Source: Dillenia suffruticosa
Lineage: Eukaryota > Streptophyta > Magnoliopsida > Dilleniales > Dilleniaceae
Length of the DNA: 64,000 nt
NCBI GenBank assembly: GCA_033439265.1
Contig: JAVTVX010000002.1
Coordinates: 15,217,674 to 15,281,673, forward strand
Reading direction: 5' to 3'
Every line of letters begins with the position of its first letter. Position 1 is the stretch's first letter. Under the pieces are notes generated by a model, which did no database searches, was not told where the DNA came from, and saw only the letters and a program-made list of their open reading frames with translations. Positions 13,370-23,795 of this stretch are shown here, piece by piece. The position numbers were made by a program, and so were the translations under genes.

Positions 13370-14330
13370 TTATATTTTTGGGATCCTGAATTTTTTTATT
13401 CAAATCTTTACATTTTTTCATTTTAACCTTTTTTTTATTCACTTGGACCCTTCATCTTTTTGGGACTATATTTTTATTTTTTTGTTCTATTTTTTTTTTT
13501 ATTCAAACCCTCGCACTTTCTTTTTTATCCATTTTTTTTCGTTTGGGTCTTTCGCTTTTATAGAATCATGCTTTTTTTTTTTTTTATTTAGGTCCTTCCA
13601 CTTTTTTCTTTTTTCATTTTTTCACTTAACCCGTTTGTCTTTTTAGGATATAGATTTTTCCTTTTTATTTTTTGACCTCAAGGATAATCGTCCATTTATT
13701 TTTAGATCGTAGATTTTTTCCATTTTGATTATTGCTCTTTTTATTTTTTAACTCAATTTTTTTTCCTCTTCAATCTTTTGTTTTTTGGGAATATAGATTT
13801 TTTCTCTTTTATTTTTTTTGACTTCATGTATTTTTAGACCATGATTTTTTATTTTTTTTTTCATTTAGATTTTTACTCTTTTTTTAAACCTAATTTTTCC
13901 TTTAGGTCGTTCATTTTTTTTAGATATAGATTTCCCCTTTTTTTTTGGCTGCACTTATCCATTCATGTCCTTTTTTTTACCTATCTTTTTCACTTTAATC
14001 TTTCGTCTTTTCTAAATAAAGTTTTTTTTTTCCTTCCAATTTTTACCTAACGGATGATCATTTCTTTTTTTTAAACCATGATTTTTTATTTTTTTATTCA
14101 GATTCTTACTTTTTTGACTTTTTTTATCTCTCGAGTCTTTCATTTTTTTTAACATAAGTTTTTCCTCTTTTGATTTTTGGTCCTACGAGTGGTCATTCCT
14201 TTATTTTCATTATCTTCTTACTCTACATATTAGGTTATCCTTTTTTTATCTCATTCGTTAGTTTTTTTAAAACTTTAGTAATTAGACTCTTTTTTTTAAT
14301 TATTGCTAATATATACTATTTTTTTTTATT
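13370..14330. repeat. degenerate T-rich tandem array (about 1 kb, strand-asymmetric)
   Basis: The plus strand is overwhelmingly T for nearly 1 kb. It is not a simple homopolymer. Phrases recur every 45-60 bp, such as GGTCNTTC followed by CTTTT, TAGATATAGATTTTT, and TTTATTCAAA or TTTATTTAGG. This suggests a diverged minisatellite with a unit roughly like TTTAGGTCCTTCACTTTT plus ATATAGATTTTTCC. Open frames across it (13287-13646, 13841-14050) encode only Phe/Ser/Leu-rich low complexity and are not genes. Confidence 0.7.
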
Positions 14331-14699
14331 GATTTGGATAATAATTTAATTTAAATATTAAATTAATTATAAATTTAATAAATATCTATAGTGAAAAAGT
14401 GAAAAAATATAATTCAGATTTTATAGGCACACGCGAGGCAATAACCAGTACGCAACCATAGTTTGGAAAATCTTTTAAAACAGCGCAACATTGATTTCTT
14501 TAGGACAAAAAAGACCCACAAATTATCATTAAAAAATACAAACAAACGTTGTCTTATCTCGCACTCAACCGCGTACTCCTCTGCCGTCCACCTGTGGATG
14601 GTCAGAACAAGGAGAAGAACCCTGTTTCCCGGTCAAAACTTACAGAACTCTTCAGATTTTTCACCTCTTCTCTGTCTCTCTCTCTCTTCAATCTGAACG

Positions 14700-14933
14700 A
14701 TGCATCGATCGACAAGTGCGAGCAGTGTTCCAGACAAATTCTTGTACAATTCATCCCCGAGTCTCGGAACGTCATCAAGCAGTGGCCAATTACCCATGTA
14801 TGACCCTCTTTCTGCCATAGCAAAAAAAGAGAGATCGCGTTTGAGATTCGCAGAGAAGGCTATTCACGCAATCCCAATTCTTCTTATTCTCTGTGGATTC
14901 ATTCTCTGGTTTTTCTCTTCCCCAGGCCTTTAA
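14700..14933 (+). CDS. small single-span membrane protein, plant-specific type
   Basis: A 77-residue intronless frame starts at an ATG just after a CT-rich leader (14675-14693). Residues 1-30 are Ser-rich. The middle has Y-D-P-L-S-A-I-A-K-K-E-R-S-R-L-R-F-A-E. A hydrophobic segment (about 55-75, starting H-A-I-P-I-L-L-I-L) ends two or three residues before the C terminus, so the protein looks tail-anchored or type II. I recall short uncharacterised plant transmembrane proteins with the same Tyr-Asp-Pro-Leu-Ser, Ala-Lys-Lys-Glu, His-x-Ile-Pro pattern, which supports a real gene, but I cannot name the family with certainty. Function is unknown. Confidence 0.72.
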   Translation: MHRSTSASSVPDKFLYNSSPSLGTSSSSGQLPMYDPLSAIAKKERSRLRFAEKAIHAIPILLILCGFILWFFSSPGL

Positions 14934-15352
14934 TACCGATTGCCCATGTATTAGTTTCTTTGTTCTATGTTGTTTGACATGGATTTGATCAATTTTTTTG
15001 AATAATAGAGATTCAAGTAATTGGTTTTTCAATTTTTGTTTGATTAATATCGTAAGGACATTGAAAATAATTACGTGGAGGACAAATCTGATGTGGGATG
15101 GCAAACGTGATATAGTTTAGGTACTTAATATTGTCAAAAACCATTTATTTTCTCTTCATTATGATTGTGGGTTTAGCAGCTTTGGCCCCAGACATTAATA
15201 CTCGGTGGGACATAATTTAGAGACAAAATATAAATACAGTTACGAAAATATTTTCTCTTAATTTGCAAGAAGGCTCTCTCTAAACATTAATGCTCAAAAT
15301 ATAGAATGCATATGATTGACACATGATAAAATTGAGCTGCAAATGATCTCAA

Positions 15353-16014
15353 CTGCACTGTAAGAGATGCACCTCTTCCAAGCTAAATTCAAGGTTCAAG
15401 TCCTCAAAACTGCTTTAGTGGAGTTTAATCAATGTGCTGATTTGGTGCACTTATGTTTTGTGTAATGAGGTATTGCTCAGGTTCTCCCTCTTGAGCCAGG
15501 TGATATGACTTGGTTCTCAATTCTATGAAGACCCTCCTCCTACTTTCCAAATAAAGTGATGAGAATGAGAGATTTGTACCAGTGGCTTGTTTATAAGTGA
15601 TGCTTGGATTAGGAAATGTCTTTTAAAAAGCGTAATGGCTATGATTGTCACAATCAGAGAACTGCAGTTGACCTCCAGCTCACTTGGTAAGGGATGCAAC
15701 TTCCCAAGCAAGGAAGGGGGAAGTTCGAACACTTGAAATTGCTTTCGGGGAGGTTCTGAAATTTTATTCCATGCACAAGTTTTAATCAATGTGTTTGTTT
15801 GGTGAACTTTTATATGCGGTGCGCATGGGGCAGTGGCTAAGGTTCCTACCATTATAAAAAGCAAAGAAAAGAAAAGAAAAAGATGTGATGGATCTAGGTG
15901 ACATTGATGAGTTTGTACTTAATTCCATGAAGACCCTCCTTTTCTTTGCATTGAAAATGATGAGAATGAGTAATTTGCTCCGCTGACTTGTTTGTTTATA
16001 CATGATCCTTGACA
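15353..16014 (+). repeat. two diverged direct repeats, possibly tRNA-like SINE copies
   Basis: The block beginning TAAGAGATGCACCTCTTCCAAG at 15361 recurs as TAAGGGATGCAACTTCCCAAG at 15688. Both continue through a box B-like motif (GGTTCAAGTCC; AGTTCGAACAC), TTTAATCAATGTG, and TGAAGACCCTCC with GATGAGAATGAG. The offset grows from about 327 to 402 bp, so the second copy has about 75 extra bases including an AAAGAAAAG tract. Either two insertions of one old family or a segmental duplication would explain it. Confidence 0.6.
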
Positions 16015-17209
16015 ACAATGAACTAAAACCCTTTCCTCCCACAGTTGTAAATTATAATTGACTGGATAAAGTAAGTTCTGCCCCTGTCAGCTGCTAGATT
16101 ATTCCGTTGTAGCAAGGGATGCACTGAATTAGCTGCACGAGCATGGTCTTCCCCTGGATCTCAATATTGGCTAATTTAGTGTCTAAATGTAAAAACTGAA
16201 ATATGCTGCTTTATCATGTAATTCTTCCTGAAACATTTACTGACTCTATGCAAGCAAATCGGTCAACAAGACATTTGAAGCATGTTTTTGCTTCGAGTCT
16301 GGATCCATATTTAGCTTTTTGCTGCTTCGAGAGTCATATACCATAGGAATAAAAGGAACCAGAACACAAGGTTTTTAGAAATTTCTTCTCTTCAACCCTG
16401 TCTAAAATTGGTAGCAAATATTAACATATTCAATCAGTTTCTGACACTCCCATAATTTCTTTCATATGACAATCTTAAGCACACAGTCAGGTCATCAGTT
16501 CTATCTTTATTCACCATGTTTACTGCTGTACAGAAATGCTAGAGCCACAAAATTTACATTATTCACTCTCTTTAGTTGCTCTCTATTCAACATTAAATTT
16601 TAAGGCCTTGACCATTGCTGAGCTCATTGGAAATGATGCCAGGAAGAGCCACTTGCTACCAAAAACAGAGTAGGATGATGACAATGCTCCAAGTCAAGTG
16701 CTAGATCTACCCAAGATTGGTGGATATGATGTTCAAGTGAGGCTTTCTTCCCTGAAAGATGAGGAAAGAAACGCCCAACTTTTTGTTTACTCTCTCATTT
16801 GCAAGGTGACACTGTTTATTATTTATCCTGCAGTGCCAGCTACTAGTGTGACCACTAATTTTACTTCTGCGAAACCCATAAAATACGGTTGAAGTGTATA
16901 AATAGTGTACACTGGTGATATTATCGACTTTTACCCAATTGCTGACAAAAGAGAGATATTCTTGTCAGTGAACTGCCACTATTGATTTGTGTGATTTATT
17001 AAGCAGTATGTTAACCGTCATGTCTCAAGAACCTGACATTGTTGAAATGAGCACAGAATTTGTGGCATTCTCAAGTTTGCTCAAATGTAGACAAGAAAAT
17101 ATCAGGTTGCTACTTTCTTGCTTATTAGTTTTCATCGGTAAGAAAAGTTGCTACAAACAAGGTGTTTGGGACTAGCATCATAGCAAAGGAGATCAAAATA
17201 GTTAATGGA

Positions 17210-17425
17210 TTCTTCCCACCCTTTTTTTTTGTGCTATATCGATCGGTATTCGGAGCAATACTCTGATTAATCCGGTTTGGGACTTACAGTGGCCCGTTAA
17301 GGGGGCTACCCTCCCAACGTAGTTTTTTTCATGCTCAAGCCGCAAGTCGAACTCTGGAATTTGGTTAAGGGATCTAGTGCCACATCTCACTAGGTCAACT
17401 GTCTATCAGTTCTTCCCACCCTTTT
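17210..17425 (-). mobile_element. SINE, family B, with perfect 16-bp target duplication
   Basis: TTCTTCCCACCCTTTT occurs at 17210-17225 and 17410-17425, exactly 200 bp apart. The insert read on the minus strand has a box A-like region near its 5' end (GACAGTTGACCTAGTGAGAT), a box B-like GAGTTCGACTTG, CTTGAGCATG, the core CCGGATTAATCAGAG, and a terminal A run (T run on the plus strand at 17222-17230). These are the features of a tRNA-derived SINE copied by a LINE. There is no coding capacity. The perfect duplication indicates a young insertion. Confidence 0.85.
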
Positions 17426-17923
17426 CTGACTTATTAGTTTCCATTGAGATTCGCCACAGACCTTTAAACACAAGTTACTTGTAGAAAATCTAGCTTGGGA
17501 GTTAAACATGTGCAGGCATGCCAGCTTGCTCGTCTGAATTGGAAAATTCTTGTTGGACTACAGATTGCCATAAGACGGCACAGAAAAGTTTCAGCATGTA
17601 AGTTTTAGGACCATTTATGCAAGAACCTGTACAGGGTTTGAGTATGTAATATGATGAAATTGAGAAGGCAGTCACCCTTTCTTTTCGGCGTACCTTTTTT
17701 TTTTATTTGGCACAATAGGACTTGTACTTTGGGTGAGCTGTTTTTGAAAAGTTTGCATTTTTAACCTTCAGCTTTCTATTTCAAATGCATTTCTACAAGA
17801 TTACACTTTAGGACAGTATTTCATGTCCATTTCAAGTCTGTAATAGAAATGGCTATATATTTGATAATGGTATGAACTTTGCCTCTATATCCTTGAGAGT
17901 TGCAGATTCTGGTGTGTGACTGA

Positions 17924-19725
17924 CTAAAGGGGCTCACATTCAAAATTTGTATGTTCCAGCATTGGTCCAAGCCTGACTAGCTTGGGTATGATAACATTGT
18001 TCCTAACAGAACAAACAACCGGATTCTCCCACTGCAATAGTGATCCAACAAGATTTGCACGAATCTGTAAAGGAAAAATTCGCGGCCATCTTTCACTTCC
18101 ATATGATTGAAATGCATCTTCAATGGACATAGACTTATTCTGGATTGCATCTGCAAGCTTTTTTGACAGGACAACTGCATCTTCCAAAGCACTACAGGCA
18201 CCTTGACCTAGATTCGGAGTCATTGGATGCCATGCATCTCCGACAAGCACGACTCTTCCTGATGCAGCCTGAGGGCTTATAGTTGGCCACAACCAGCGAT
18301 CTACAAGAGGCGTTCTTATGATGGTGTCGTCTGGGGTTTGATCAATGACATTCAGCAGCTCAGGTGGCCAGTTCATGACAAGGTCTTTAACTTGTCTCCT
18401 CAAAACAGTTGGATCAGTTATTTTAGGACCTGGAGATGGGTTGTTGAAGCAGACAAACCAATAAACTCTTGTAGGAGAAACCGGCACAATTCCTGCACGT
18501 AAACCTCTCCCGTAAACATAACTCACTTTAGGCTCATATGGTTGTCCATCGGGATAGAATGCAAGGCCCCGGAAAGCACAATGGCCAACATACTTGGGGT
18601 CAGGGAACCCCATCCATTTGGCCACCGGAGAGCGAATGCCATCGCAGCCGATCACAATCTGTTTGAATTTGGACAGATGCTGAAGACTTACAAAAGTTTC
18701 TTCAAGAAAGCAGGAAAAAGCAGAAGGGGGTTGTTTTGTTTAAAACCTTGGCAGATATTTGTGCTCCATCTTCAAGTTCCAAAAGAGTTTCACCTTCACC
18801 TGTATTCCTTCTCTCGATCTTTGCCAGCTTTGAGGAAAATCGAACAGCATCTGGTGGCAGCTGACTGGCAAGCGTTTCCAGAAGTATCCTTCTTTCAACT
18901 GCACGAACCTCCTGGCTGCAAAAATGATGATCATTTAATAATTGATGAGGAGAGAATTTCCTACCTGCTTTTGTGGTAGGTGTGAGCTAGGTTTCATTAC
19001 CTTTGATCTTCATCTTTGAAATTAAAGGAGCGTAATTCAGTCCCATCTTCTGATTTCACCACCATCCTGCACAGCTGATTATACCATGAACAAGTTCAGG
19101 GCAGCCTATTTTCCTTCAACACGCTCTCCCCTCCCATCCCAAGAATCTTTACAATCTATAGTTTCCGTTTAATTCAACTCGCATAATTACCAGCTCACAA
19201 AGAGTATATTAAAGTGGTAACAAGATTTTGTTTAAAACTCTGATTCAACCAAGTCCAAGAAGAAATGTGGAACAAGGTAAGAGGGTAGGAGGGTTACCCT
19301 TGAATTTCAAGGAATTGGGATCTAAGTTGATCACCAACCCCCATAGCGTCCAACACTCTCCACCCATTTTTGAATAGCGTAAGTGATGTCCCACCGGTTC
19401 GAAGTGATTCCGCTTGTTCTAGCACCGATGTTCTCACTCCAAGCCTATAAAAGAAAGGAACAAAAATCATGACAAACCTACAATCAATTTTGAAGATAGG
19501 ATGAAGAGAGAGAGAGAGAGAGAGAGACCTGCGGAGAGACACTGCAGTTGCAAGGCCGCCAATCCCGGCACCGACAATCACAATGTCTTCTTGTCTTTGT
19601 GTTGTGTTTTTCACACGCAGAGAGAGACGAATGGATGAGGTTTTGCGTGGAAGCTGTTTGGGTTTTTTAAGATGAACTGTTGAAGAATAGGAGTGGTGAA
19701 GAGAAACAGACGTGGTGGTCGCCAT
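17924..19725 (-). CDS. FAD-dependent monooxygenase, zeaxanthin epoxidase-like (plant MO/CTF2 type)
   Basis: Five exons: 19529-19725, 19298-19444, 19001-19066, 18747-18915 and 17924-18658. They give 1314 nt, 437 residues, usual for this family. Residues 1-45 are Ser/Thr/Lys/Arg-rich with almost no acidic residues, as in a plastid transit peptide. The FAD-binding G-A-G-I-G-G is at 52-57, the G-C-D-G-I-R-S (DG motif) begins at 197, and G-D-A-W-H-P-M-T-P-N-L-G-Q-G (GD motif, ribityl-binding) begins at 333. Family members hydroxylate small aromatic or isoprenoid substrates with NAD(P)H and oxygen; the plant subgroup's substrate is not established and cannot be read here. Intron 1 begins with a CT repeat directly at the donor. 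The last exon carries more than half the protein. All cofactor motifs are intact. Confidence 0.9.
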
Positions 19726-20394
19726 TCAAACCAAATAATGAATGCACTTGCGGGTATGTGTTGCTTGATGAGTGAGTAGTGAAGGTCGAATGTGAGGATG
19801 AGACCAGCCAAACGTCTTAGAGCTCATCTTCACTTGCAAAACTAGTGGTGCTCATTAAACCTTTCCAAATTTGGGACACCATTTCATCTCAAACAGGGGA
19901 CATACTTTCTCCACAAAATTTTGTTCTAAATAAAAACAATATAATGATAATAATTATAATAAAAAAAAGTATAAAATTGAAATTTAGTAATCCCGTAATA
20001 TTGCCAAATGCTATAAGCGTAATAAGATAAGATATTAATCTTGTATTTTTTTTTTTATTTTTCTAAACAAATTGATGGTACTGAAATACTAATTTTCTTT
20101 TGTCGAAAAACATCCTTGTAAAACTAAATTTAGTAACCCTAACATCAATGCGGTAATTTTGAATAGTGTTGTAAATCCAGAAGTATTCGAACCAGGTTTT
20201 GTGCTAAAACAATATGGAGTGTGGAGATAAGATAAAATCTGATGTACCACCATACAAACCAAAGCATACGAGATTTGGGTTCATTTTTTCCCCCTTTTAG
20301 TTATGGGCATATTGGTAACTGGACAAAAGAAACAATTCTTTCCTATATGTACCCTTTCCCATGGTCCACTAGATTTGCAAGCCGACATCAAATA
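19726..20394. other. intergenic region between divergent monooxygenase gene and BAHD pseudogene
   Basis: It contains the monooxygenase promoter (minus strand, next to 19726) and the former promoter of the acyltransferase-like locus. AT-rich, with no recognised repeat. Confidence 0.5.
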
Positions 20395-20881
20395 ATGGAA
20401 ATCCAAAAAGGTTGTAACACTATGGTTCCTAAAATGCAGCTTGAATCTACCTTGACCATGGCCCAGGTAACCCCAATCAAGCCGAGACAGACCCGAAAAG
20501 TGTTGGTCTCTGACAAGGTTGGCCCAGAAATTTTCAAGCAATGCGTACACACAGTCATGTACTACGACAAAGTGAATGAAGATGATTCGGGTCGGATGTT
20601 CACTGGGTGGAGCAAGGAGACAGTAGGAAGAGCTTTGTTGAAGCATTCAATGCTAACGGGTCGGATATGGAGGAGCCAAGAGAGTGATAAGGAATTTGAG
20701 CTTGTATCAAATGATTGTGGGGTTAGATTTGTTGAGGTTAAGATGGATATTAATTTGGCAGAGTTAATGGAATTGAATGAGAAAGAGAATGCTGAGAGTG
20801 AGCTTGTCTATTGGAAACGCCTTGATGAGCAAAATCCCCGATTTTGTCCTCCATTTTATATTCAGATTCATATTCTTTAAA

Positions 20882-20928
<47 letters not shown>

Positions 20929-21936
20929 GTTAGTGATTTTAAATCTGCACAACAGAGGTAATTTTTTCATGTAACTAGTAAATATTAGAACTTGAATCAG
21001 CTCCACTAAAAGAAATTACCAAGTATAAAATCATTGGACCGCGTTTGTTTTTATTTTTCTAATTTCTTTGTATATATTTATTTAGTCGATTGTAATATCT
21101 TCTCTTATTCCCCAAGTCCCAAAGTACAAAGATAGTAAAACAATCTTATGTTTTGTTCATTTAGTTTTCTAGGTGACAAACTTCAAATGTGATGGGTTCT
21201 CTGTAAGATTAAGCTGCAGCCTTCTTTTGGCAGACGCTGTAGTCATTGCTAGCTCATCAAGACATGGGCAAGCATTCACAACAAGATGATCTCCAACATT
21301 GAAGTTCCAAAAGTACCCTTGTTTTACCACTCTAATCTCACAAAAACCGGTGCATGATCATCCTTCAATGTTAGCTCTAATGCAAGTAAAAATCTCGGTC
21401 AAACTGTGATGTTTAACGTGGCTGGCACAGATGTGGAATTAGAATATGAAATGCGCAAGAAACTTGCATTGCTTTGTGTTGAGAAGGAAGAGGGCATACT
21501 TGGTACCAAAATGAGCTCAGAATTCCATCTGTTTACAAAAGAAGTGAATGAGGAATTAAACGTTGAAAATTGTACTAAAGTTGGGCTTGTGAGGTCCCCA
21601 TTAGAACTGATAGATGAGCTTAATTATTGGGAGTGGGCTAATTTGGGTGCTAAAGATGCTACATTTAGAGCACAGAATAAGCCAACTCATATATCATCTT
21701 GGATGTCCTTGACGACATCTCAAGTGGTAGGATCTCTCTGATATCGCTTGATTACATCTCTTTATATCAAAAAAAATATACGATCTTAGATTGGCTCACC
21801 CCCGGATGAAGAGATTGTCAAGGTAATCCCTTCTTCCGTGGAGGGTATTTCTGGAATCGATGTAGTTACAATTCCAAGGAGAAGCATGTTTGATGAAGCT
21901 TTTTGTGTAGTGTACAATCCCTGTTCATGTGACTAG
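20395..21936 (+). pseudogene. broken BAHD (HXXXD-type) acyltransferase-like gene
   Basis: Exon 1 (about 20395-20865) encodes a typical BAHD N-terminal half ending P-P-F-Y-I-Q. Exon 2 begins at 21173 after TTTTCTAG with V-T-N-F-K-C-D-G-F, a hallmark BAHD strand. Several lesions are visible. (1) The exon 1 donor reads CAG-AT instead of CAG-GT. (2) The frame shifts between A-D-A-V-V and W-A-S-I-H-N-K-M (about 21235-21262). (3) TGA at 21355-21357 follows N-L-T-K-T-G-A. (4) About 60-85 bp with three stops separates S-S-W from I-G-S-P-P-D-E-E at 21790. The position equivalent to the catalytic HxxxDG reads L-L-L-A-D-A, so the His is absent; CER2-like members also deviate here and that change may be ancestral. 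Exon 1 remains an open frame. No intact copy lies in the window. Confidence 0.85.
20885..20924. repeat. (TA)n microsatellite inside the BAHD pseudogene intron
   Basis: About 20 TA dinucleotides, 20 bp after the lost splice donor of the BAHD-like locus. Confidence 0.95.
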
Positions 21937-22630
21937 TCAAATTTATTTGGAAATAAAGCGCTTTTTTTTTAATCTCTTTTCACATTTTCCCAAATGAATT
22001 AATTCCCAGCAAATCCAACATGTAGGATAATGAAAACAACAATGATAATCACATAATATTGAATGGCACATTGATAACGTTTTGGTTCATCTTGAGAATT
22101 CATGTTTAAGTGTTAGAGCAAGTAATTAATTAAAAAAATATTATTTTTGGTTGCTATTCAAACATGGGTCTACAAAATCTGGACACAATCAAATCTATAG
22201 ATTTGGTGAAAGAACTCTTCATGTTTCTAGAGGTTGTTCCTTTTCTCAACCAATCTCGTCTTTGTTGGGTCTACATGATCTTCCTCATAATTTTTTTTTT
22301 CTAATACTGATTTTGTTTGCCGGCTGAAGAGGAATGCTTGTGAGTAATCAAAGATTAGATAACTATGAAATATGGGTGATGGGTTTTAGTTGTAGTTTGG
22401 GTTGGAGCTCCTCTAGTGAAACTGAATTGTGGGCCTTAAAAGAATAGCTTTTACGTGGTTAGAACTGTATGTCGGGGTCTCAAGCGGCACCCACTCCTAT
22501 CATTCCGTACAAGGAATGGTGTGTATCTAGCTCACTCCATCGGCCAATGTGGCCCTTTTGTGCTCTACATGCACTTGGGTTGGTTGTACCGAGAGAGAGA
22601 GAGAGAGAGAGAGAAAGAAGCGTTATGAGT
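21937..22630. other. intergenic region
   Basis: No gene seen. A (GA)n microsatellite at 22591-22615 ends next to the left end of the inverted-repeat element that begins at 22631. Confidence 0.5.
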
Positions 22631-23232
22631 TTTGTACGGAAATAATCTTAAAAAAAACTATTAAAAAAATCCTTACCAAAAAATAATTTCTCAAATAATC
22701 CATGTGTATCGCGTTTGAAAATGCAGACACAGTATGTTGCGTCTTGAAAATCCGACGCAAGAATGTCGCGTCTGCCCGACACGTCCAACGAGGACATAAG
22801 TGGTGCCAAACCACCAGTGAGCATGTAGACCTAGAATACCCACAAACACATTAACACAAAGCACTTGCAGAACAAAAGATCTAAGTTTAGGGTTTGGAGT
22901 GGGAGTTACCTCACGAGAAATGCCAGCAGGTTTCCTCTGGGAGTCCTTCGGTAGTCTCCATTTCTTCTCTTGTGGTATCGTCAACGGAGTTTTGGGCAAA
23001 CCTAGAATGTCTTTCGCATCCATTCCAGGTTGAATTCCTTGTTCTCCGACTTACCTTTGCTGGGTCTTCGTTCCCAGATCGATGGACTTCTTAGTAGTTA
23101 TGAACAGTTGCGGATCAAATATGGAAGGTTAGGGTTAAGACGCGACATACATGGATTATTTTGGAATTATTTTTTAGTTAGGATTTTTTTAAGAATTTTT
23201 AATTTTTTTTTTAAATGTTATTTTCGTACAAA
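22631..23232. mobile_element. inverted-repeat element carrying a gene fragment (Pack-type DNA transposon candidate)
   Basis: The left end (22631-22714, starting TTTGTACGGAAATAAT) and the right end (23140-23232, ending GTTATTTTCGTACAAA) are imperfect inverted copies about 85-93 bp long. Both share the order CGYACAAA, ATTATTT, AGGATTTTTTTAA, AATTATTTTTT, ATGGATTATTT and ACGCGA. The inner left end also has several copies of GACGC(A/G)ACAT. Between the ends lies the 5' part of an SWC4/DMAP1-type gene with its intron. Terminal inverted repeats plus a captured genomic (unspliced) fragment are the features of Pack-MULE or similar non-autonomous elements. No clear target-site duplication was found, so the superfamily is undetermined and a chance inverted arrangement cannot be excluded. 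Confidence 0.6.
22777..23023 (-). pseudogene. captured 5' fragment of an SWC4/DMAP1-type chromatin gene
   Basis: Exon 1 (22910-23023) encodes 38 residues beginning [13 protein letters not shown] and ending K-P-A-G-I-S-R-E. I recognise this as the start of plant SWC4, the DMAP1-like subunit of the SWR1 (H2A.Z-depositing) and NuA4 complexes. A 79-bp intron (22831-22909) with intact GT and AG follows. Exon 2 resumes [12 protein letters not shown] and loses homology after about L-D-V-S, where the transposon-like end begins. Sequence upstream of the ATG to about 23130 may be captured 5' UTR. The full protein is roughly 440 residues, so only about 12% is present. Retention of the intron shows that genomic DNA, not mRNA, was copied. 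Confidence 0.8.
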
Positions 23233-23510
23233 GGTCAAGCCTTTTTATTGTCCGGTAAAACTGCATTTGCAGCTGTAAGGGGACAGACCATTCGGTGGGA
23301 GGTCTTTACGGTCATTTTATATAAAATCCTCGCGATTTGAAATTCGATCGCCTCTCGTGACACGTTAATTTCCCTAGCCGTTGCAAAGCACGTAAACACG
23401 ATTGTCAAGAGAGAAGAAGAAAGAAAGAAGGAAAGCATAAAGAATTAGTTTCATAGAAGCAGCGGCCAAATCAATTTTTTGAAGACTCCCTTTCTAGATA
23501 GAGAGAGAGA

Positions 23511-23560
<50 letters not shown>

Positions 23561-23795
23561 TAGTAGTGTGAGTAGTAGCCGCTTGGGAAAAGGAAGCATG
23601 GCAATTGCGCAGAAGAAGCAAGGAATTAGAATATAGAATCAATTTACTTTCAAGGTAGGGCAAGTATTTACTGCTTTGGCCTCGGTTGTGCGATTGGTAT
23701 CGGCGTTGGTTGCCCTTTAAATTTAGGCACCTCTCTCTCTCTCTCTCTCTCACTCTGGAGAAGAAAACCCAGAATTCCCAATTTCAGAAAAAATC
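23233..23795 (+). promoter_or_regulatory. upstream region and leader of the 23796 gene
   Basis: It holds a long (GA)n tract (23500-23557) and a (CT)n tract (23731-23751) that stops about 45 bp before the start codon. The CT tract is probably in the 5' UTR. GA/CT tracts are binding sites of plant GAGA-binding (BPC) factors; use here is inference. Confidence 0.45.

Larger units (their letters stand above)
10621..14699. other. gene-free region with retroposon insertions and a T-rich array
   Basis: No protein-coding gene is supported. The open frames here (for example 11601-11786 and 12731-13000) have no recognisable domains. The region contains two short retroposon-like insertions listed separately and, from 13370 to 14330, a strand-asymmetric T-rich repeat. 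The last 100 bases before 14700 are the CT-rich leader of the next gene. Confidence 0.5.
14934..17923. other. gene-free, repeat-rich region
   Basis: This stretch holds a pair of diverged direct repeats (15353-16014) and a complete SINE (17210-17425). Two patches from 16600 to 16810 and from 17510 to 17605 read as protein-like on the plus strand (for example G-G-Y-D-V-Q-V-R-L-S-S-L-K-D-E-E-R and L-N-W-K-I-L-V-G-L-Q-I-A-I-R-R-H-R-K). They lack a common frame, start or splice structure and may be exons of a decayed gene I do not recognise. Confidence 0.4.

Noticed and set aside
13287-14050. 119- and 69-codon frames across the T-rich array
   Set aside because: They are Phe/Ser/Leu low complexity caused by T runs; no start context or domain.
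20242-20394. Extension of the BAHD exon 1 frame upstream to an ATG at 20242
   Set aside because: The extra 51 residues do not resemble a BAHD N terminus. A start at 20395, 20422 or 20434 fits better.
22894-23278. Plus-strand frames crossing the SWC4 fragment
   Set aside because: They are antisense shadows of the captured exon and the inverted-repeat end.
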